DNA of 64,000 bases, taken from positions 61,712-125,711 of the forward strand of contig CAVZIE010000022.1 in assembly GCA_963775185.1 (NCBI GenBank), in the 5' to 3' direction. This document shows, in pieces, positions 33,540-41,527 of the stretch (its first letter is position 1; each line of letters starts with the position of its first letter). The notes under the pieces are model-generated. The model ran no database searches. It saw nothing but the letters and a program-made list of their open reading frames with translations, and had not been told where the DNA came from. The translations under genes and the position numbers were made by a program. Origin of the DNA: JAPSGB01 sp963775185 (GTDB lineage: Bacteria > Myxococcota_A > Polyangia > Polyangiales > Polyangiaceae).

Positions 33540-36319
33540 GCCCGCGCGTTCGCAAGCTGCTCTGGGGCGTGTTCATCGTACTGGTCGGTGCGGGCTTGTT
33601 CTGGGCCTACCAGCACTACGTCCTTGCCGGCGCCGCGCGCTTCAAGTGGGTCAAGGACGGTCAGACCTACGAGCTGATGAACCCGCGGACGCTCGGGATC
33701 ATCCTGCTGACGCCGCTCTTCCTGTTCATTCTCGGACGTTCGCTCGCCGACCTCCCCTGGCAGCAGCGCGTGCTGTCGGTGCTCTTGCGGGTTCTGTTCG
33801 TCGCGCTGCTCGCGTTCGGCCTGGCACGTCTCGCGCGGACGGCTGAGACGCGCAAGGTCTGCACCGTGTTCCTGGTGGACGTCAGCGACTCGGTGCAGGA
33901 CGCGTCCATCGAGCGTGCGGAGAAGCTCTACGCAGACGCGTGGGCGGCCAAGGGCAAGGAAGACAGCGTCAAGCTCGTCACGTTCGCCCGCAGACCGCGG
34001 CTGGTGGACGTGGCGGAGAAGGACGGCAAGCCCGTGCTGCCGGCGCCCGGCGAGCTCCGGCACCGCGCCGCGCCGGCATCCAAGGATCACCCGGGGGCCG
34101 GTACGGATATCCAGGCCGCGCTCCAGCTCGCCTATGGCGTGTTCCCGCCGGGCTACATCAAGCACGCCGTCATCATCAGCGACGGCGTGGAGACGGACGG
34201 CGACGTGCTCGCGGAGGCGAACCGCGCGCGCGGCTTCGGGGTGAAGCTGTTCGCGGTGCCGTACCGACGCCCGCCGCCGGCGGAGGTCGCGGTCAAGAGC
34301 TTGACGCTGCCGGACAAGGTCGACATCGGGCAGCCGTTTGAAGTCGTCGCGGACGTCTACGCGAGCCAGGCCGAGAAGGCGCGCGCGCGCCTCTACCAGG
34401 GCGAGACACTCAACGGTCTGGACGGCGTCCGCGATCTCGATCTGCAGCCCGGCGACAACGAGGTGAAGTTCAAGAGCGTGGTGCGCGTGGGCGGCACCGT
34501 CACCTACGCCTTCAAGCTCGACGGTCTGGCAAAGGGCGCCGACAAGTTCCCGGAGAACAACGGCTACTCCGCCACGCTCGACGTGCCGGGGCGTCCGGCC
34601 GTGCTGTACGTGGAGGGTCAGCCGCAGCGCGCCAGCTACCTGACGAGCGCGCTCAACGCTCAACAATTCGACGTCGACGTGCGCGCGCCCGCGGCGTTCC
34701 CCGGCAGCCTGAAGGAGATCGAGCGCTACGACTTCGTGATTCTGTCCGACGTGGCGAAGGAGCAGGTGAGCCTCGCGTCGCAGGACTTGATCGAGAAGTA
34801 CGTGCGCGATCTCGGCGGCGGCTTCCTGTTCGCCGGCGGCCAGAACGGCTACGGCCTGGGCGGCTGGGCGCACACCACCATCGAGCGGATCCTGCCGGTG
34901 CGCATGGACTCGCAGCGCAAGAAGGAGATGCCGAGCGTCGCCATGGTGCTCGTGATCGACCGCTCGGGTTCGATGACGGGTCTGCCGATCGAGATGGCGA
35001 AGGCGGCCTGCAAGGCGACGGTGAGCACGCTGCAAGGCGACGACCTGATCGAGGTCGTCGCCTTCGACTCGACGCCGGTGCGCTACGTGAAGATGGGCCC
35101 GGCGCGCTACCGATCGCGCATCGAGAACGACATCCTGCGCATCCAGGCCGGCGGCGGCACGGAGATCTTCCCGGCGCTGGACATGGCCTACCAGGACATC
35201 AGCGTGGTCCAGGCGCGGAAGAAGCACGTGATCCTGCTGACGGACGGCCGCGCGCCGAGTCAGGGCATCAAGGATCTGGTGCAGGCGATGATTGCCGAGA
35301 ACATCACCGTCACCACCGTGGGCCTCGGCGACGGCGTGGACGCGGATCTACTGCGCATGATCGCCGACACCGGCGGCGGCCGCTATCACGCGGTACCCGA
35401 CCCGAACAGCTTGCCCAAGATCTTCACGCGCGAAACCGAGATGATCGCGCGCCAAGCCGCCGTGGAAGAGTGGTTCCCCGTGCAGCAGACGTACCCGGCC
35501 GAGTTCCTGCGCGGTATCAGCATCAGCTCCGCGCCGCTCTTGCACGGCTACGTCGCGACGCAGATGAAGGGGCCGCCGGCGCAGGAGATCCTCGCCAGCG
35601 ACACCGGCGAGCCGATCCTCGCGCGCTGGCGCGTCGGGCTCGGCAGCACGCTGGCCTGGACCAGCGACGTGAAGAACCTGTGGGCGGTGGATTGGCTGCG
35701 CTGGAGCGGCTACAGCAAGTTCTGGGGACAGCTGGTGCGCGAGCACATGCGCCACAAGGAGCGCAAGGAGCTCGACATGAAGACCAGCGTGGACGGCGGT
35801 CACGTCCGCGCCACGGTCGACGCCTTCACGCTCGACGAGCGCTTCGACAACGACATGGAATCGAAGCTCGTGATCCAGGGTCCGGAGCCCGGCGGCGACC
35901 GCCACGAGGTCGCCATGCGCCAGGTCGCGCCGGGTCGCTACCAGGCGGACTTCGATCTCGACAAGTACGGCAGCTTCCTCCTTACCGCGAACCACATGAA
36001 GCGCGGGCAAGACGACAACCTGCACCAGGTCGCCGTCAGCTACGGTCACATCACCAACCCGTATCCGCGCGAGTACGCGAGCTTCCAGCCCGACGTGGAG
36101 CGCCTGCAGCGCGCCGTGCTCGCCGGCGGCGGCAGCCTCGACGCGCCGCTTCCCGCGCTCTTCGATCCGGGCAAGGAAAAGATCGTCTACCACCAGCAGA
36201 TCCGCGATCGCTTCATCTTCGCGGCGATCATCGTGTTCTTGCTCGATCTGTTGATCCGGCGCGTGCGCATCTTCGACCGCAAGTTCGTGCCCAAGCGCTC
36301 GCGACGCCGCGTGGCCTGA
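33536..36319 (+). CDS. Large membrane protein with two VWA domains and a glutamine-amidotransferase-like domain
   Basis: 927 residues from ATG 33536, which overlaps the previous stop as ATGA; a longer upstream open frame is a shadow. Three membrane helices lie in the first 100 residues. A first VWA region follows (TVFLVDVSDSVQDAS), then a beta-sandwich, a class I glutamine-amidotransferase-like fold (PAVLYVEGQPQRASYL, FVILSDVAKEQVSLA), and a second VWA with VLVIDRSGSMTGLPIEMAKA. The C-terminus returns to the membrane (FAAIIVFLLDLLIRRVRIF). This combination is known in BAT/MoxR operons. It ends the operon, with a palindromic element beginning 10 bp after its stop. Confidence 0.93.
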   Translation: MSPRVRKLLWGVFIVLVGAGLFWAYQHYVLAGAARFKWVKDGQTYELMNPRTLGIILLTPLFLFILGRSLADLPWQQRVLSVLLRVLFVALLAFGLARLARTAETRKVCTVFLVDVSDSVQDASIERAEKLYADAWAAKGKEDSVKLVTFARRPRLVDVAEKDGKPVLPAPGELRHRAAPASKDHPGAGTDIQAALQLAYGVFPPGYIKHAVIISDGVETDGDVLAEANRARGFGVKLFAVPYRRPPPAEVAVKSLTLPDKVDIGQPFEVVADVYASQAEKARARLYQGETLNGLDGVRDLDLQPGDNEVKFKSVVRVGGTVTYAFKLDGLAKGADKFPENNGYSATLDVPGRPAVLYVEGQPQRASYLTSALNAQQFDVDVRAPAAFPGSLKEIERYDFVILSDVAKEQVSLASQDLIEKYVRDLGGGFLFAGGQNGYGLGGWAHTTIERILPVRMDSQRKKEMPSVAMVLVIDRSGSMTGLPIEMAKAACKATVSTLQGDDLIEVVAFDSTPVRYVKMGPARYRSRIENDILRIQAGGGTEIFPALDMAYQDISVVQARKKHVILLTDGRAPSQGIKDLVQAMIAENITVTTVGLGDGVDADLLRMIADTGGGRYHAVPDPNSLPKIFTRETEMIARQAAVEEWFPVQQTYPAEFLRGISISSAPLLHGYVATQMKGPPAQEILASDTGEPILARWRVGLGSTLAWTSDVKNLWAVDWLRWSGYSKFWGQLVREHMRHKERKELDMKTSVDGGHVRATVDAFTLDERFDNDMESKLVIQGPEPGGDRHEVAMRQVAPGRYQADFDLDKYGSFLLTANHMKRGQDDNLHQVAVSYGHITNPYPREYASFQPDVERLQRAVLAGGGSLDAPLPALFDPGKEKIVYHQQIRDRFIFAAIIVFLLDLLIRRVRIFDRKFVPKRSRRRVA

Positions 36320-36328
36320 TTGGCTGGT

Positions 36329-36358
36329 TTGCCGGTCCGGCGCGGTATCGTCGCGGCG
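36329..36358. repeat. Palindromic element, forward arm left of the Uma2 remnant
   Basis: TTGCCGGTCCGGCGCGGTA at 36329-36347 matches the dispersed core. Its inverted partner is at 36836-36865, about 480 bp away. The Uma2 remnant lies between them. It lies 10 bp after the stop of the double-VWA gene, so it may also terminate that operon. Confidence 0.8.
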
Positions 36359-36368
36359 GGGTTGTCTT

Positions 36369-36772
36369 CTAGCTCGTCGCCCCGGCGCCGGAAGCCTCGT
36401 AGAGCCCGTCCACGTCGATCGCAGCCCCGATCGACGCCAACTCCACGCGGTCTCCCGGGCCGAAGCTGGCGCGCGCCCAGTCGCCCGATGTCTCGCGACG
36501 CCACACCTCGATCCGCCTCTGGTCCTGTGCGACAAGGACATACTCGCGGAGCGCCGGCATGCGTTGGTAGTGCTCGCGCTTCTCCGTGCGGTCGTAGTCT
36601 TCCGTGCTCGGGCTCGGGACCTCGACGACCAGCGTCGGGTTCGTGACATGTGTGGGTGAGTCCGGGTCGCGCTCTTCCGGACGCGACACGGGCGTCCGCG
36701 AACCGCGGCGCCCAGCAACGCACCGATGGCGCCGGCGAGCGTGTAGCGATGGCGGGGTGCCGTCGCGGTCAT
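36369..36772 (-). pseudogene. Uma2-family endonuclease-fold protein, truncated and frameshifted
   Basis: The C-terminal half of a Uma2 (DUF820) protein is readable in one frame: HVTNPTLVVEVPSPSTEDYD, REHYQRMPALREYVLVAQDQ and RRIEVWRRE. An N-terminal piece (TAPRHRYTLAGAIGALLGAA, then GRPCRV) lies in a different frame from ATG 36772. The middle of the domain, about 28 residues that usually hold the metal-binding aspartate region (PDVTVVC), is absent, and the part before TAPRH is missing too. The gene is therefore broken by an internal deletion and frame change. The remnant is bracketed by inverted palindromic elements. Uma2 genes are commonly abundant in myxobacteria. Confidence 0.75.
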
Positions 36773-36835
36773 CGAATGCCACCGCGAGTCTAGCACGCGT
36801 CTTCGAACATCGCGGTTCGGGGCGACGCCCGGAGC

Positions 36836-36865
36836 GCGCGGTTCCGCGCCGGACCGGCAAACCCG
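36836..36865. repeat. Palindromic element, reverse arm right of the Uma2 remnant
   Basis: GGTTCCGCGCCGGACCGGCAA (within 36838-36860) is the reverse complement of the dispersed core and the inverted partner of 36329-36358. It lies between the start of the Uma2 remnant and the phosphoesterase start at 36907. Confidence 0.8.
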
Positions 36866-36906
36866 CCAGGGCCTCCACGAGCGCGGACCTGACGTATCAT
36901 CCGGGG

Positions 36907-38361
36907 ATGGCGCTCAGGCACTTGGCGGTCGCGGTGATCGGTGTGGCGTTCGCGACGGCGTGCTCGTCGAGCGACGCGGGCAGCAGGGGTGCTGCCGGTG
37001 CGGCCGGCGCAGCGGGGGCGGCGGGCGCCTCGAGCGTGCCGCCGGACTGGGATCGCGCCGTCACGCCACCCGCCGACGACGCGGCCCAGACCGCTCGAAC
37101 GGCGTGCGGCTACGACAAGGGTGCGCTGCCTGCGGAGACGCAAGGCGCGACGCACCCCATGGGAGACAAGATCCCCATCGACCACATCGTGATCTCGATC
37201 CAGGAGAACCGCTCGTTCGATCACTACTTCTGGAAGCTGCCGGAGCACGGCCACCCGGACGCCGACGTCGCGCCGCCGGACTTCACGAACCCGGACGTGG
37301 ACGGCACGCCGGTCGCGCCGTTCCACGACACCCAGCTGTGCTTCCTGGACACCGCGCACAGCTGGAACTCGGCCCACACCGAGTGGGACGACGGCAAGAT
37401 GGACGGCTTCATCCGCGCCAACGACGGCGAGACGGTGCCGCCGCATGGCACGCCGGAGATGGGGCGCGGCATCCGCGCCATGGGCTACTACGAGCCCGCG
37501 GACCTGCCGTTCATGTACTGGGCGGCGGACGAGTTCGCGATCGGCGACCACTACCACTGCTCGGTGCTCACCTCGACGTGGACGAACCGGATGTACTTGT
37601 ACGCGGCCAACTCGTTCGGCCGCATCAGCAACGATATCCCGCAGAGCGGCGACGCGCTCACGCTGTTCGACGAGCTCCAGATGCGCGGGGCGAGCTGGAA
37701 GGTCTACTACGTCAAGAACCCGCCCGAGGCGATGTTCGTGAACCAGTACCTGAAGTACCGCACCGAGCACTACTTCCCGCTCGACCAGCTGTACAAGGAC
37801 GCGGCCGCTGGCGAACTGCCGAACGTGTCGTTCGTCGAAGGCAGCGACGGCGCGGGCGGCTTCGACCCCACGCAGAACGACGAGCACCCGCCGAGCGTGA
37901 TGCAGACCGGGCAAGCGCTGCTCGCCAGCGTGGCGAAGGCGCTGGTCGCCGCGCCAACCTGGTCTTCCACGGCCTATTTCATCACCTACGACGAGCACGG
38001 CGGCCTCTGGGATCACGTACCGCCGCCGGCCGCGTGCCCGCCCGATGACACGCCGCCGGAGCTCAAGTCCGACTCCGCGCCCGGGGGCTACGATCGCCTG
38101 GGCGTGCGCGTCCCGTTCGTGGTGATCTCGCCGTACACCAAGCGCGGCTTCATTGGCCACCACGTCTACGATCACACGTCGATCGTGCGCTTCGTCGAGT
38201 CGCGCTTCACGCTGCCGGCGATGTCGCGGCGCGACGCCAACGCGGAGGCGCCGTGGGAGATGTTCGACTTCAGCGCACCGCGCACCGACGCGCCGGTCGT
38301 GCCGGACGTGCCCGTCGATCAAGCCGCGCTCGACCGCTGCAGCGCGACCTTCGCGCCGTGA
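36907..38361 (+). CDS. Phosphoesterase lipoprotein (phospholipase C/acid phosphatase superfamily)
   Basis: 484 residues from ATG 36907. The signal MALRHLAVAVIGVAFATACS carries lipobox ATAC, followed by an Ala/Gly linker. The catalytic start of the phosphoesterase fold is HIVISIQENRSFDHYFWKLP, typical of bacterial phospholipase C/AcpA-type enzymes. Later motifs are FAIGDHYHCSVLTSTWTNR, YFITYDEHGGLWDHVPPP and VRVPFVVISPYTKRG. The enzyme is probably anchored on the cell surface or in the outer membrane and hydrolyses a phospholipid or phosphate ester. The precise substrate is not determinable. Confidence 0.9.
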   Translation: MALRHLAVAVIGVAFATACSSSDAGSRGAAGAAGAAGAAGASSVPPDWDRAVTPPADDAAQTARTACGYDKGALPAETQGATHPMGDKIPIDHIVISIQENRSFDHYFWKLPEHGHPDADVAPPDFTNPDVDGTPVAPFHDTQLCFLDTAHSWNSAHTEWDDGKMDGFIRANDGETVPPHGTPEMGRGIRAMGYYEPADLPFMYWAADEFAIGDHYHCSVLTSTWTNRMYLYAANSFGRISNDIPQSGDALTLFDELQMRGASWKVYYVKNPPEAMFVNQYLKYRTEHYFPLDQLYKDAAAGELPNVSFVEGSDGAGGFDPTQNDEHPPSVMQTGQALLASVAKALVAAPTWSSTAYFITYDEHGGLWDHVPPPAACPPDDTPPELKSDSAPGGYDRLGVRVPFVVISPYTKRGFIGHHVYDHTSIVRFVESRFTLPAMSRRDANAEAPWEMFDFSAPRTDAPVVPDVPVDQAALDRCSATFAP

Positions 38362-38376
38362 GCCAACCGCCGCGCG

Positions 38377-38892
38377 TCAGCGCGCGTTCATCTCCTGCAC
38401 CTTGCGCAGCTTGCAGGAGCGGAAACAGGCGAAGTACTCGTCGTTGGTGTCCGGGTACTTCTTCTTGCACTCGCTGACGCAGCCCTCGATGACCTCGGGC
38501 GAGTTGACGGTGACGACGGCGGGCTTCTTGTCCGTCACCTGACCGTCGATGGTGCCGTAGCCCTTCAGCGCGCACATCGAGAGCGTCGTGGTCTTGTACT
38601 TGGGTCCCGGATCGGTGATGCGCAGCGGACAGTACTTGTCGCAATCCTTGATCCGGGCGGAGTCCTGGCACGCCGCGGTGACGCGCTTGTCGAACTCCGT
38701 GGTGAGCGAGACGAAGTCGGACGAGTCCGAGTACTTCTTCCACGCTTGGTAGCAGACCTCGAGCCCGGCCGCGGACGTGGCGTCGGAGGCCTGGCACTCT
38801 TTCAACGCGGCCTTGGACTTGCTGCAACCCGTGCTCGCGACCACGGCCGCCAGCAGCGCCCCGAAGACGATGCGATTCCCCACCTGTTTCAT
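38377..38892 (-). CDS. Cys-rich lipoprotein, unknown
   Basis: 171 residues from ATG 38892; an in-frame ATG at 38913 is further upstream. The signal sequence GALLAAVVASTGCSKSK has lipobox ASTGC. The mature part is Lys/Asp-rich with about ten cysteines in pairs (CQASDATSAAGLEVC, CDKYCPLRI, CVSECKKKYP, CFRSCKLRK). It is a probable disulfide-rich periplasmic or outer-membrane-associated protein. It converges with the phosphoesterase gene (15 bp gap). No known family is recognised. Confidence 0.75.
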   Translation of the reverse strand: MKQVGNRIVFGALLAAVVASTGCSKSKAALKECQASDATSAAGLEVCYQAWKKYSDSSDFVSLTTEFDKRVTAACQDSARIKDCDKYCPLRITDPGPKYKTTTLSMCALKGYGTIDGQVTDKKPAVVTVNSPEVIEGCVSECKKKYPDTNDEYFACFRSCKLRKVQEMNAR

Positions 38893-38999
38893 GCGCGCCA
38901 GCAAAACACGCACAGCGTTGGCGGCGCAACGCGATCACATGAGTACATTCGCGACCAAGTTGGCGCTGCGCGCGGCTTTGCGCCGGGCCGGCGTTCGTC

Positions 39000-39051
39000 T
39001 TCAACGGCGTCCGCGTCGGAGCTCGGCTTCCAGGTTCAACGGCGTCCGCGT
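39000..39051. repeat. Short direct repeat upstream of the RCC1 lipoprotein
   Basis: TTCAACGGCGTCCGCGT occurs at 39000-39016 and again at 39035-39051, a period of 35 bases, in the divergent region between the two lipoprotein genes. It could be a regulatory binding site pair for the gene starting at 39079. Function not established. Confidence 0.4.
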
Positions 39052-39078
39052 GCGCATGAGTTGTGCTATTGATGGGAC

Positions 39079-40635
39079 ATGGCACGTGGGGTGGCACGAG
39101 GCTGGGGTGTGCTCGCAGTGATCGCGGTGGTGACGAGCTGCTCGGAAGACACGAAGCGCAAGCCGCACGTCCCGGACGGTTCCACCGACGGCAGCGGTGA
39201 CGTCGCGGCGGCCGGTGCGGCGGGGACCGCGGGCTCCGGCGGCAACGGTGGCGCGAGCGGAGCCGACGCGTCGGCAGGCACGGGCGGTGCGGACGCGTCG
39301 GCAGGCACGGGCGGTGCGGACGCGTCGGCAGGCACGGGCGGTGCGGCGGGGGCGGCCGGCGCTGGCGCTTCCGGCGGTGCGGCAGGCGCTGCAGGCGCGG
39401 CGGGGGCGGCAGGCGCGGCAGGCGCGGCGGGGACGGCAGGCGCGGCAGGCGCGGCAGGGACGGCAGGCGCGGCAGGCGCTCCGTCGTGCGCACTCGGCGA
39501 GGCGTGCTGCGCCGGCGCCACGTGCAGCGGCAGCTACGCGTGCGCCGGGACGACTTGCAGCTGCGTCGTCGCGCTCTACAACGACTTGTACCTGCGGAGC
39601 GACGGCGAGGTCTTCAGCTGGACCAGTACGCCCGCGGTCGTGCAAGCAGGCGCGACCGGGCAGCCCCTCACCGGCGCGGTCAGCATCTTCGCGGGCGCGG
39701 CGCACGGCTGCGCGCTGCTTGGGGACGGGACCGTGTGGTGTTGGTCGAACACGAGCACCACGAACGGCAACACCGCGGGACAGCTCGGCAACGGGACTGT
39801 TGGCGGCACGGTGGTGGCGAGGCAAGCGCAGCAGGTGCTGGTCGGGCCGGTGAGCGATGGCGGCTCGCCGACGCCGCTCACCGGCGTCGTCGCGCTGAGC
39901 TCGACCTCGTCCGGGTCGAATCTCGCCTACACAACATGCGCGATCCTGTCGGATACTACGCTGTGGTGCTGGGGCAGTGTCGGTAACGGCGGCGGGGGCA
40001 ACTTCTTCAACGACGGTGTCGCTGGAAATCGGGCCTACGCGACGCAGATCATGGCGGACGCGACCAATCCGCTGACCGGCGTCGATCAGGTCAGTACAGG
40101 GCGCCGCCATGCGTGCGTGCTGCGCGGGACGGGGGTCTGGTGTTGGGGCGCGAACATAAATGGGCCGCTCGGCGTCGGCGACACCACCGCGCGCACCTAC
40201 CCGGTCCAGGTCACGCTGCCCGGCGCGGCCTCGAGCGTCGGTGCCGCGAACGACACAACGTGCGCCCGGGTCGCGGACGGCGTCTACTGCTGGGGAGCCA
40301 ATAACCTCGGCGCCCTGGGAATCAACCAGAGCGCCCCGAACTCGCTGATACCGGCACAGGTCGTCGACGCGACGAACGCGCCGCTCACGGGCGTGATCGA
40401 CATCGACGTCGGCTACACCAAGGCGTGCGCTCGCCGTTCGGACTTCTCGCTCTATTGCTGGGGCAACGGCGCCGGGATCGCCGCGGCGCCGCTGATGGTT
40501 TCCGGCAACCCCGTGGTGGACGTCGCGCTGTACACCACGGCGACCACAGGTGTCGTCTCGACGAGCATCCGCAGCATGGGCCGCGACGGCAAGCTGCACC
40601 GTGGTGCCATGGTCGTCGCGCCCACGTGCCAGTAG
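39079..40635 (+). CDS. RCC1-repeat lipoprotein with Ala/Gly linker
   Basis: 518 residues. Signal MARGVARGWGVLAVIAVVTS then CSED gives lipobox VTSC. Residues 35-140 are an Ala/Gly/Thr low-complexity linker. The mature domain has seven-bladed-propeller RCC1-like repeats, visible as HGCALLGDGTVWCWSN, CAILSDTTLWCWGS, HACVLRGTGVWCWGANI and CARVADGVYCWGANNLGALG. RCC1-like lipoproteins are very common in myxobacteria, where they are presumed surface adhesins or binding proteins. No enzyme motif is seen. It converges with the glycosyltransferase-like gene with a 1 bp gap. Confidence 0.9.
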   Translation: MARGVARGWGVLAVIAVVTSCSEDTKRKPHVPDGSTDGSGDVAAAGAAGTAGSGGNGGASGADASAGTGGADASAGTGGADASAGTGGAAGAAGAGASGGAAGAAGAAGAAGAAGAAGTAGAAGAAGTAGAAGAPSCALGEACCAGATCSGSYACAGTTCSCVVALYNDLYLRSDGEVFSWTSTPAVVQAGATGQPLTGAVSIFAGAAHGCALLGDGTVWCWSNTSTTNGNTAGQLGNGTVGGTVVARQAQQVLVGPVSDGGSPTPLTGVVALSSTSSGSNLAYTTCAILSDTTLWCWGSVGNGGGGNFFNDGVAGNRAYATQIMADATNPLTGVDQVSTGRRHACVLRGTGVWCWGANINGPLGVGDTTARTYPVQVTLPGAASSVGAANDTTCARVADGVYCWGANNLGALGINQSAPNSLIPAQVVDATNAPLTGVIDIDVGYTKACARRSDFSLYCWGNGAGIAAAPLMVSGNPVVDVALYTTATTGVVSTSIRSMGRDGKLHRGAMVVAPTCQ

Positions 40636-40636
40636 C

Positions 40637-41521
40637 TCAACGGAGCCACGCCGCGAGCTGGTCGGCGCCATTTTCGCGCATCCGGTAGCCGGCGGCGAGG
40701 CGCACGCGCGGCGTCTGGTCGTCGATGCGGCGACGGAACGCGACGAGGCGCGCGCGCGCGTCGAGCTCCAGCCAGCGGATCTCCCAGTACAGGTTGTAGC
40801 CAGCGCCACCGACGATGCGATCGGCTCCCGGCAGCCACGGCGCGATGGGAAACAGGGCGTCCGGATCATCCGGACCGGCGCCGACGACCAGGGCGTCGCC
40901 CGCTCGCGCCCGCTCCTCCGCGATCAGCGCTTCCCGCTCACCAGGGAGGCCGGCCTGGACCACCAGCGTCAGCGACCGGCCGGGCGCCACGGACCAGCGC
41001 CGGCGCAGCGCGCCCGGCGGACGGCACTCGTCCGGGTTGCAGATCACGACCGGCTCCACCCAATCCGTGGTCTCGACCGGGACGATCGGCTCGGTGGCGA
41101 CGACGCGCGCATACTGCTCCTGCCGGAAGCTGCGGTTGAACGGCCCGCGGATGAACTGCTTCGGGATCCAACGGAGCAGCAACCACGCCTCGCAATCGGG
41201 CAGCGGCAGCAGGTAGCGCAGATCGATCCACGCCAGGTCGACCAGCAACACGTCCGGCTGGAAGCTGGCCAGCTCGCGCGCCAGCTCCGTCCGCCTCGCG
41301 CGCTCGGGATCGCGCAAGGCGGCCCGCTCGTCGGGCAGAGTCACCACGTCGTTGCTCGCGCCTGCGGCGGACACCGCGCCAGCCGCGAGTAGCACCCGGA
41401 AGCGGCACGGCACCGCCGCCCGCTCCAGGGCGGCGCGCAGCGCGAGCCCGTGCACCGCGTGCCCGGCGCCGATGCTGCCGGAGCTGTAGTACGCGATGCG
41501 CGTGCCGCCGCGGGCGGTCAC
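40637..41521 (-). CDS. MurG/UDP-glycosyltransferase-like protein
   Basis: 294 residues. The N-terminus IAYYSSGSIGAGHAVHGLAL resembles the start of GT-B glycosyltransferases of the MurG/UGT type (G-x-G-H). The middle VLLVDLAWIDLRYLLPLPDC and ending ADRIVGGAGYNLYWEIRW fit the nucleotide-sugar domain. The usual length is longer (over 350), so it may be a reduced or divergent enzyme. No membrane segment is present. It lies directly after the RCC1 gene (convergent) and 6 bp downstream of the next lipoprotein gene, so it may be cotranscribed with that lipoprotein. The sugar and acceptor are unknown. Confidence 0.7.
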   Translation of the reverse strand: MTARGGTRIAYYSSGSIGAGHAVHGLALRAALERAAVPCRFRVLLAAGAVSAAGASNDVVTLPDERAALRDPERARRTELARELASFQPDVLLVDLAWIDLRYLLPLPDCEAWLLLRWIPKQFIRGPFNRSFRQEQYARVVATEPIVPVETTDWVEPVVICNPDECRPPGALRRRWSVAPGRSLTLVVQAGLPGEREALIAEERARAGDALVVGAGPDDPDALFPIAPWLPGADRIVGGAGYNLYWEIRWLELDARARLVAFRRRIDDQTPRVRLAAGYRMRENGADQLAAWLR

Positions 41522-41527
41522 CGGACG

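Noticed and set aside
33296..35227. Long minus-strand open frame of 643 residues
   Set aside because: It is antisense to the double-VWA gene, has Arg/His/Ala-rich shadow composition and no domain. Such long antisense frames are usual in GC-rich genomes.
40637..41521. Naming the glycosyltransferase-like gene murG
   Set aside because: It is shorter than MurG, has no dcw neighbours and matches only at fold-level motifs.
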